A model generated the notes under the pieces. The model was given only the letters and a program-made list of their open reading frames with translations, did no database searches and had not been told where the DNA came from. Of a DNA stretch of 64,000 nt, positions 55,750 to 64,000 are shown in pieces. The translations under genes were made by a program, and so were the position numbers. Source of the DNA: Opisthocomus hoazin (lineage: Eukaryota > Chordata > Aves > Opisthocomiformes > Opisthocomidae); the NCBI RefSeq assembly GCF_030867145.1, contig NC_134443.1, positions 3,100,001 to 3,164,000 of the forward strand, in the 5' to 3' direction. Positions within the stretch are counted from its first letter, which is position 1; every line of letters begins with the position of its first letter.

Positions 55750-58700
55750 TGTTTGTTTGAAAAACTTTTAGCACCTCACCTCTTGTAAAATTTCTTACTG
55801 TTCCTCTGTTTTGTTAATCGAAAGCTACTTTTTCTTGCTGACTAGAAATAATGATTTGGCTCATTTGACTGCTGACCTCAGTGCCAAGAAAGCATTTTGC
55901 AGCCAGGAAACTTTGGAAACATTGTATACACATGGTAGATACTTTGTGGCAGAGCCAGGTAATGGAAACAAATTGGATACATTGTAGTAAAGGGGACACT
56001 AGATACAGACTAGATACTTTGTCTACAAGTACCCTAGATTTGCTACATTTCATTCCCCAGCTCTGGCTTTCAGCATGGGGATGAGACCACGCACTTAAAC
56101 TGCTTGTTAACAAATTCCTCTTGTTCGTCTGGAAGCATTTCTGCTGGCCACGCTCTGAGCAAAGCGAGACCCCAGAGAGAAAAGGCAACAGGGAGTTTAA
56201 AGAGGAATTCTTGAAGAGGAGATATGCTCCCCCTGCAAATCAGATTGTGTGGGTTTTGTGATTAATGCCAATCTGTCTCAGGCTACTTAAACACGGATTT
56301 GTAACTCATTGTAAACTGAGCTCCTGGTGCCTCTGTGGATCTTCATGGGCTGGTGCTTGAATAGATGGGGTTGGCAGAGGTACTTGTGTACACTTACTGG
56401 TTGCAGGCGTTTGTGGAGTTAAATAACAGGCTGAATCTTCACCCCACGCAGAAGTCTGTAATTTCAAAGTTTATTCTAAGCATGCAAAACTTTCTGTTCT
56501 TACTGGGATGGAAAGGCTTTAAATTAATGTGTGTTAGTCCTGGGTCTGCAGCTCCAAAGTAGGCTGTGACAGTTTCCTCCCTAAATGGCTAGTGGAACTA
56601 AATGTAGTATCAGGGACCTGGTAAGTAGCTGCAGCAAAATCATGTCAGTGATATCTCATGTAAGCCTTGTCAGAAAGAAAACATGTCTTGTAAAAAGGGC
56701 TTATACCAACGATTGTAGGTAACCCCTTGCCCTGAGGTGATGGACTACAAGTACACCTCCGTCAGCCTTGGTGGCACCAAGACCTCATTCTGCAAGGAAG
56801 GTGGATCTGACATATGGAGCCATGGGTAGAGAAATATTCATTGAGCTCTTACAATCTGTAGCGTACTTCAAATCTGCATTTGAATAATTCTTCAAACTTA
56901 TCTGCAAACTAGCTAAAGTCCACCCATTGTAGGTGTGGTGTTTTGCAGAGCTTCTGGTGAGTAAATATTTTCTTCCCTCCGGAGTAAATTAATTTTTCTT
57001 GTTGTTTTGTTGTACTGTTCCCCATTGAATTCCAGCATAACCACCACACTACACCTGACTCTTTGCAGAAATACTCTGCAGAGCTGCATGCAGTAGTTAG
57101 TTACATTTATTTTTTGACAAAAAGGGAAATTGTAACATAAGTTGTTTAAGCTTATTAGACCACAGTAAGATGCAAACCTAACCTCAAACCTTAATCATTT
57201 TAGAGTTCTTCTTAGCAGAATTTGAATAACATTAACAGTGAAAATAGCTATGTAAGGTATGAACTTTGAGGACTACATATCTACTTATATTTGAACACCT
57301 TTGCCTTCAGGGGAGCTGTCTGAGCAGCCAAAGCTGAAGTTGTAAAGCTCAAGTCACAGGCTCTGCCTACAACAAATGACAGCTCAGATCATACACACCG
57401 CGTGTATTGTGTGGGCCAAACAACAAATCACAGCAAATTGTGAGTGGTGGGTTACAACAGAAACAGCAATGCCATGCAGAAGCATTCAGTCTGCCTGGAC
57501 TAAAGCAGCTTAAGCTATAGCTACGTCTTCTCTTTTAAACAACAAGCCAGACACTGGGAACACTGCCAGGGCATCAGCACTGTTCACTCTCAGTGGCCTG
57601 GCACCAGGTGCCTGCGATTATTGTTCAAACTTCAACAAGCTGTGTAGGATATCCAGGCTGTTGCTAATGCTGCCAATAAACACCAATTAGCTAAGCATGA
57701 GGTCTGAGATAAAAGCAAGAATTGTCAGAGCTGTTGTGAATGGTGAGAGAAGGGGATAGTACAGGGGGGCTCTGAGCTGCAAGGATTTTTACAGGTTGAT
57801 TCAACTGTTTAAAGCCTCTGAGGCATCCATTTCTTTATAGTGAGTGAATTAATTACAATACAAAATTTATTGCAGATGGCACTCTGCTTGCTAGGGAAAC
57901 TTCCATTTTCTGTATGTCTGCTTCTCTGTGTACAGATTTGGGGGCCACTTTTAGTATCTGGAGCCATTATATGGGGATTACAGTGAGTAAGCTTCCAGTT
58001 CCATCTTGATCAAGTTTTTTTTTCCAGGCATTTAGTCACTCACAGTTGTCTTGGGAGTATGTTCTTGTGTTATACAAAAAGTTTTAATTATAATCTGAAT
58101 GTCTAGGTCTGTCTTTGATTATACAAAGAAAGCTGTGAACTTCTGATTCATGCACTCTAATTTGTCTCAAAGATCAGGCCGTGAAGTCATCCTGACTGTA
58201 GAATCAAGTGGCTGGAGTTAGAACAACGATTATTTTCAAGGAAGGCTGCAGGTATCTCTGAAAATGTTGCTAGATCCTTTTTTTAACCTCATAGCCTGAT
58301 TTTTAAAAGTATTTTGTGTTTTCCAAGAAGAGCTTGGATGAAGGAAGAATAAAAAAAATTGATGAAAATAATCTATTGATACTGTTATCCAAACTAATTC
58401 CTCAAATAGCTGATAGATGCCAGTCGCTATGGAGAACGTGATTTTTCAAAAAGCCTGCTAGGCCCTTAAAAGATGGAGAAGTACTGTGGAATGGACAGGG
58501 TTGGTGAAACTAAAAAACGCTAGGGCAATTTATTGGAGAATCTACTTGAAATATGAGATGGCTTAAACCAAAACCTTGAGCTATTTTTTAATTAAAAATA
58601 AAAGAGCTGCAATTCCTGCAGCCAGGAACAGTGACATAAAATTTAGAACCCAGTGACTGACCTGCACTCCCAAATCTTAATAACATGTCGTTACAGAAGT

Positions 58701-59800
58701 GATAGGGGAATTCAAATATGGGTCATATATCTTAAATTTGCACATAATATGCTACTTTGCGTGCCTAGCACTTTAATAAATGCTTCTGATAAACTTTGAA
58801 GTTCTCAGGAACCTACGACCAAGCCAAACAAGTTTCTGTTCCCAGGGGATCTTCACAAAGACACTAATTTAGAGGTGATTTACATGTCTCAGTAGTTAAA
58901 GTGCTAGGAGAGCAAAAGCCTCAGTACTAATCCCTGTGTCTAGGATTGCTTGGGTATTTCACCCCTTTACTATTTCTCCTGCAAGACCCTCTACAGAAGA
59001 GGCTCAGTTTCATTGTGCAACCCAGAGACTGCTGTAAAGTGACAGAAAATTTGACTGCAGGCGAAGAAATTATTGACATTTTGTATAGTTGTGACACTTT
59101 TCCATCTGGCTACCATTGAGATATATATAACAAGTCTGTACCAGACACTGCAGGGACAGTTGGAGAAATGAATGTTTTTATTCTTGTACGTGACTTCCAC
59201 CTCCACAGCTGAGTTTTGCACAGCCTTATCTTCTGCACCCCTCTTCACCGAGAACAAATGTCACCGAGCAATGCATCATATTTCTACATGTGGAAGTTAA
59301 CCTAAAAGCAGCTGCTGATATTTTGAGGTCTGAGATAAGAATAAAAGTGGATTTGTGGATTCTTTAGCTAAAGAACTCCTAAGAGATCAGCCACAGAATT
59401 AGAGACAGCCAGCAAAGATCCTATATCAACAAGATTTGTGCTTCAGACTCTTCCACAGAAGTGCTATCATTTGATCTAATTTTGTTAGACTGGATTCTAA
59501 TACTTTTTTTGTTTCCTCTTCAATGTCAAAGTAGCAGTATCTTCAGTGTTTTTCTAGTTATATCTCAGCCAGAGGGTACAAGGGACTGCGTTATGTAAAT
59601 TATGCTTAATCTCCTTTAATGACACCAGGCAGATCCAAAAGAGTTTTGAAGGAAGAATAAATTCTGCTGAATTAATCATTCTAGTGTTCCCAGAAATTAA
59701 CTTGGCCCAGAATATTTTAAGATGAAAGAAGCTTGTGGTCAGATATACATGCCACAAGATAAGGAAGTGAAGCAGTAATAAACACAAATACTGAGGCAAA
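55750..59800. other. Single-copy intergenic DNA between FK15 and FK16
   Basis: This 4 kb is AT-rich. I see no protein homology in its short open frames on either strand. The last several hundred bases share blocks with the region before FK14 (AAGATAAGGAAGTGA and AGTAATAAACA near 59760), consistent with old tandem duplication of the FK14-FK16 unit. Confidence 0.55.
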
Positions 59801-59909
59801 AAACCATGTAATCAGTAGTGGCTCATAAATAATCATGCACAAAGAAAGTCCCAAGTTGTTGGGCAACCTGGGACTCGGTATAAAAACCTGAGCAACTCAA
59901 GGCTCTTCC
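59801..59909 (+). promoter_or_regulatory. FK16 core promoter
   Basis: TATAAAA (59879-59885) is followed 31 bases on by the inferred start A59910 and a 37-base exon 1 (59910-59946, donor GTAAG|GTAAGT). CATGCACAAAG (59834-59844) matches CATGCACAAAG at a similar position in the A promoters (1934-1944 in FK1). At the palindrome position only ACCATGTA remains. Confidence 0.78.
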
Positions 59910-59946
59910 ATCCATTTCTCTTACCTTCTTTGCCTTGGTGGGTAAG

Positions 59947-61252
59947 GTAAGTCTGAAGCCATTTCTTCTTTCTTTATATGTTGAACTATTACCTTGCTGA
60001 TTTTGTAGTTTTTTCTCACTAATGTTGCACTACATTCAGCTTTTTTCTCTGAGGAAGGAAGGGGTTTTCATATGAAAGTGGAAGGTTTCTGTTGGTGGTC
60101 AGTTGTAAAAGTCATTGAATGGGGTAAGTAGCCACAAGTTAGCGAGTGAGGTCTGTCTATTCAGCTTTGGGATCCAAATACGTTTGCAGGTCCTGCAGCT
60201 GAATATAAAATATTTGTAGTGAATTCTTGGGTCTGTTCAGAGTAGTGTGTTTGTCTGTGGGAAATTCAGCAAAGGCCAGAAGATCAGAAGAACACAGCGA
60301 TACCGGCCAATACCGGCAGTCCTGGGTCACCAGCTCTCCACATAGAAAGCAATCATCAGTCCATGCCTGCTTTTGAAACTCAATTTGTAGTTCTTCCACA
60401 GTCAAGAATTGACTTCAGCCACTTGCTTCTCCATCGTCCAAAAAAACTACGAAGAGATTTGCACTGTAGCTTCTGAGATCTGTCGATAATTTTAATATAA
60501 ATAGCAATACATAAAAATAGAAGTGTTCCTGAGTTCAGATGCCTGTCTTTCTATTTCTTGTTGAACAAATTTTAAGTGCTTAAGCTTCTATTTTCCACTC
60601 TCTAAAACTGGAACAAGGGTCCTCCAAGATGGAACATGCATGAAGGGAAGCAATAGAAATGAAATGGAAATGGTTCCTTGTGGTTTTAGCATTAGGTAGG
60701 GTGTTTGTCATCTTTGACTCCTTAGAGAAGAGGCAAGCCTTGGATCAGAAATAGTAAGCTAAGTCTTACCCATTCCAGCAGAGCACCTTCACCTGAAGGC
60801 TACAGGGTCAACCTCCAATTCCCCAGGACACACAAAGCCCTAATAGTCTGCTTGTGTGCAGCCACAACTGCACGGGGAAGTGTTGAAAGTGCCTTTTCCT
60901 GGGTAGGGTTATGGCCATGTGGTTAGGGCACTCTCTGCAGTGTGAACAAAGAGGCTTTCAACACCAGCATGTACCCCGGCTCCTGGGTGAATTGACCAAC
61001 CATGGAGGCTTCAGGGTAAGTTCCCAACTGAGATGCACCAGTGCCACCTTCCCTAGCAGTCTCCTTAAAGAAAATGCAAGCTCAACCCGGTTTTCAAAGT
61101 ACTTCCTCTAGATCTGGTGGAAAATGTCATCTTGCTCCCACAGAATCTCTTGTTTGTTAGTTATAATTTTCCTTTATCAGAGAATATCAGCTGTACAAAA
61201 AGGGTTTTATTTAAATTCATCTATTATATTTATTTATTTTTTTGTTTTGCAG
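59947..61252 (+). other. FK16 intron, 1306 bp
   Basis: The intron runs from GTAAGT to TTTTGTTTTGCAG, with a long T-rich tract before the acceptor. I see no gene or clear repeat in it. Confidence 0.75.
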
Positions 61253-61273
61253 ATTTACCTCCATCCCACAAAC

Positions 61274-61624
61274 ATGTCCTGCTACGATCTGTGTCCTCCC
61301 ACCTCCTGTGGCCCAACCCCCCTGGCAAACAGCTGCAATGAGCCCTGTGTCAGGCAGTGCCAGGACTCGACAGTGGTGATCCAGCCGTCTCCCGTGGTGG
61401 TGACCCTGCCCGGACCCATCCTCAGCTCCTTCCCTCAGAACACCGCTGTGGGATCCTCCGCATCCGCTGCTGTCGGGAGTGCGCTCAGTGCTGGAGGGGT
61501 CCCCATCTCCTCCGGCAGCTCCTTGGGATTGGGGAGCCTTGGCTATCCAGGCCTGGGCAGTGGGTACAGCCGGCCCTACCGTCGCTACAACACCTATCGC
61601 AGTGGTTTCTATGGGCCATGCTAA
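61274..61624 (+). CDS. FK16: divergent feather keratin with long Gly/Tyr tail, 116 aa
   Basis: This is the most complete member of the second subfamily. It has the head [16 protein letters not shown], Cys at 3, 7, 12, 21, 25 and 29, an intact beta-core, [18 protein letters not shown], then a Gly/Ser/Tyr/Arg tail with [20 protein letters not shown] ending in C116. Exon 2 starts at 61253 with the 21-base leader (CTCCATCCCAC). The open frame upstream of the ATG is intron and is not used. The 3' UTR begins AGCGTGAGGAGCAAGCAGG, as in FK14 and FK15, and ATTAAA is at 62052-62057. It serves as the reference for what FK14 has lost. Confidence 0.95.
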   Translation: MSCYDLCPPTSCGPTPLANSCNEPCVRQCQDSTVVIQPSPVVVTLPGPILSSFPQNTAVGSSASAAVGSALSAGGVPISSGSSLGLGSLGYPGLGSGYSRPYRRYNTYRSGFYGPC

Positions 61625-62089
61625 AGCGTGAGGAGCAAGCAGGAAGAAACGACCGGGAACACTGAAGCACGACACAGGACTGAGCTCATGGCCATGATTT
61701 TCAGATGTGATGTTAGACACCCACAGTCTGAAGTTAATGGAGCTGTGGGAGCTTGGCATCTGCTAAAATCAGGCCTCTGCTTGTCTTACTTTTGTTAGCT
61801 TTACTTTATAATTCTGATCAAATGTCTTGTTCTCTTACGCTTTTTTGTATTTGACAATGACTAGGTAAAATATGTAATGGTTAGAAATTTTTCTGCCTGA
61901 CTGAATTACTACAGTCCTCTTAAACAATGAAGAAGGAAGATCTCATTTTGCTGAATGTGTCGCTGTGGGAGGGATGAGTGGGTACTGTCCTTAGCGGACG
62001 ATGAAATGTATTACTTACACTTTACATTGCTTCCTTCCATTCCTCAGCCTCATTAAATACGTGCTGCATCATACTGCAAGTCTACCTGT

Positions 62090-62840
62090 ATTTCTTCCTT
62101 CTCCCAGCCCCTTTTCCAGCTTGTGTGTGGTGAAATATGTCCCTTTTTGAGTCATCAGTTCCAGAAAACACTGTAAAAACAACTTCATGTCAATTGCCAG
62201 AGAAGGAGACAGATCTCAGTTGTGGAAAATTTTTTTCTTTTTTTACATGGTAAATCCAGCCTGAGACAATTTATCAAAGGCTAGGAAGAGATGAAGTTCA
62301 CCTACAATGGGTGTTCCTCCTGCTGTTGCAGAAGTAGGAAAGCTTAAAGTAAGGGATTTGCTTCTGTTTACACTTTGAAGGCCCTTTACTTACTGTATAT
62401 GGAGGGGAAAAGGCCCTTTAACTATTTTAATCTTGCTCTTTTATGAGACAATGTTTGTTTTGAGAGGAATATCTTTGAAGTGGGATGAGGATGGGACAAT
62501 AAACTGATTTGAGAAGGGGGATTAACTGCCCTTCAAAGAGAAGTGGAATAGCCCAACTTCAGGGAAAAGCTCACTGAGGAGAATACTGTTTCTGCTTATG
62601 CTTCTGTAGATGTAATAGAAAAGAGCACCTATACAGAAAAGAGGACAGAGGGGTGCAGCAAGAAAATCTACAGGGGTGTGAGGAACACTAGAAAATATAG
62701 GAATAAACCTTTTTCTGAAACTCTGCCTCTGCTCATCTGTTCTCATCTTGCTGCACAAATAGGATACACTTGCTATTACCTGGGCAACCTGGAAGAAGAT
62801 TGTGGCTTTGTTTACCCTACCTATGGTACTTAGGAAGATG
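62090..62840. other. Intergenic DNA after FK16
   Basis: The open frame on the minus strand at 62522-62758 resembles nothing I know. No keratin copy, RNA gene or clear repeat is visible. Confidence 0.5.
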
Positions 62841-62842
62841 CC

Positions 62843-63150
62843 TTTAAAAGAAGGGAGAGATTGTGCTTATCCTGAGCACAGCTGAGCTCCCTCAGCGCAG
62901 CGGCGGTAGGAGAGAGGCAGCAAGCTGGTACAGCCCTTTGAATGCAGCCCAGAGCTTGCTGAGGGGTGCAGCTCCTCTCGGCAGCTGAGAGCAGACCCTG
63001 GTAAGTCTTGGAGGGGAGGAAGAGCAGGCTTTGTGGTGGTTTTGTAAGGGAATTGGCCTTTTGAAATTGCTGGCATGGGAAGAACTTTTGGGAGAAAGAG
63101 ATTAAAAGATTTTGAGTTCTAACCCCTTCTCAGGATGCCTTAATAAACTG
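62843..63150 (+). promoter_or_regulatory. Possible first exon or LTR-like block after the cluster
   Basis: A TATA-like TTTAAAAG (62843-62850) is followed about 30 bases later by a GC-rich stretch (CTCAGCGCAGCGGCGG) and a strong donor CCCTG|GTAAGT at 63000/63001. An AATAAA is at 63142-63147 with GTGTGTTATTTTG after it. This could be the noncoding first exon of a neighbouring gene, with splicing at 63000. It could also be a solo LTR with promoter and poly(A) site in one block. I cannot decide, and no coding sequence follows inside the window. Confidence 0.3.
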
Positions 63151-64000
63151 ACCTGCTGTGCTTATTAGATGTGAGCTTTGCCGTGTGTTATTTTGTTCTA
63201 CCTTGATCATCTGCGTTGTAATAAAAGCAGTGTTTAAAGATTGGGAGCTTTGGTCCCCAAAGGAAGGAGGTTTGAAAAGTTCTGCCTGAAGGCTCTGGAT
63301 GATTCAGTGTCCTGTCAGCTGATACAGCTCACAGCCTGATATCTGCGAAATTTCTTTCTTGGAGTCTTTGTCTAAGTCTGTACAGACAGATGCTGAACTG
63401 TAATTAAAGCCAGGGAAAGAAGCTGACAAAATTATGTTGACTGCAGTCATTAGTGGAGCTAAATTAAAGGAGGTACATCAATTCCATGAAAGAATTAATA
63501 ATATCAAGGAGTAGGTTTTATTAGTGCCCAACAGAAGAGAATGGAAAGTTAGCAGTTTGATATTCAAATACAGCAGACGGCTGGTCTGAGGTAAATGTGT
63601 AATGTATTTTTTGCCATCTCAACTGAAGCTATTGCTTGATCAAAGGGGATGCATACCAAAGAAGTCGTCATCCATGTGCAATTGTTGCAAAATAGCTTTT
63701 TCTTATGGAGGTCAATCTGCATCTCTACCACAGCAGAGAAGTTACTGTTCCAGAGTATTGGTGTGGCTGGAAAGAGTTATGGCTGAGGCACTACAGTGAA
63801 GCTTCTTTAACATATGCAGGTGGACAGAAAACGACATTTCTCATGACAAAGTATATCTTCCTACTCTTGCAATCCCCCCTGCAATTCTCTATTAAGCTTT
63901 CTTCTAATCAACTGCACCAAACCTTTCCTCAGAGGTAACCTCTGTGCATGCACACTCTTTTCCAAAGTCAGGAACTTTCCTTCAAACATTCAGAAATTGT
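63151..64000. other. Right edge of the window, nothing recognised
   Basis: Short open frames only (for example 63602-63799). No keratin homology, RNA gene or familiar repeat is seen. Confidence 0.5.

Noticed and set aside
1-64000. CRISPR arrays, operons, tRNA or rRNA genes, prophage
   Set aside because: None is seen. The repeats are kilobase gene units of an animal genome, not short spaced repeats.

Overview
The window is from a bird genome. It carries sixteen intact, same-strand (+) genes for feather keratins (corneous beta-proteins), here called FK1 to FK16. The evidence for a bird is the feather-type protein itself (MSCYDLC start, the [19 protein letters not shown] beta-core, a C-terminal Cys) and a CR1 retroposon relic. 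I cannot name the species. No other protein-coding gene could be supported. Most open frames in the window are shadows of keratin exons or duplicated spacer DNA.

All sixteen genes share one plan. A TATA box lies 30-31 bases before a short noncoding first exon of about 37 bases. An intron follows, then a second exon with exactly 21 bases of leader, the uninterrupted coding region and a 3' UTR ending in an ATTAAA signal. A TTGCATGCAA-type palindrome sits at a nearly fixed distance upstream of the TATA box.

Region 1 (1 to about 45.2 kb) is a young tandem array, FK1-FK13. It encodes nearly identical 98-residue proteins spaced 3.0-4.2 kb apart. The spacers are mosaics of a few types. I call the two kinds of 3' flank a and b. 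I call the upstream/promoter blocks A (intron 335 bp), B (273 or 267 bp), C (316 bp) and E (323 bp). Promoter class goes with protein subtype: A and B genes encode F24/I33/E35/A71, C genes encode V24/V33/Q35/E71, and the E gene (FK13) is mixed. The 3' flanks are shuffled relative to promoters, as expected if crossing-over happens within the genes.

Region 2 (about 45.2 to 62.1 kb) is more AT-rich and mostly single-copy. It holds three older, more diverged genes, FK14-FK16, with longer introns (1.0-1.65 kb), a PPTSCGP-type N-terminus and a longer Gly/Ser/Tyr tail. FK14 has lost its last 12 residues through a stop codon but still ends in cysteine. The final 2 kb has no gene I recognise, but it contains a TATA-like box, a GC-rich stretch with a splice donor and an AATAAA that may mark another transcript or a repeat.

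The gene products would co-assemble into the 3-4 nm beta-filament and matrix material of barbs, barbules and calamus. I found no previously undescribed biological system. The points most worth following up are the fixed-spacing palindrome, the linkage of promoter class to protein subtype, the reshuffled spacers, and the truncated FK14.
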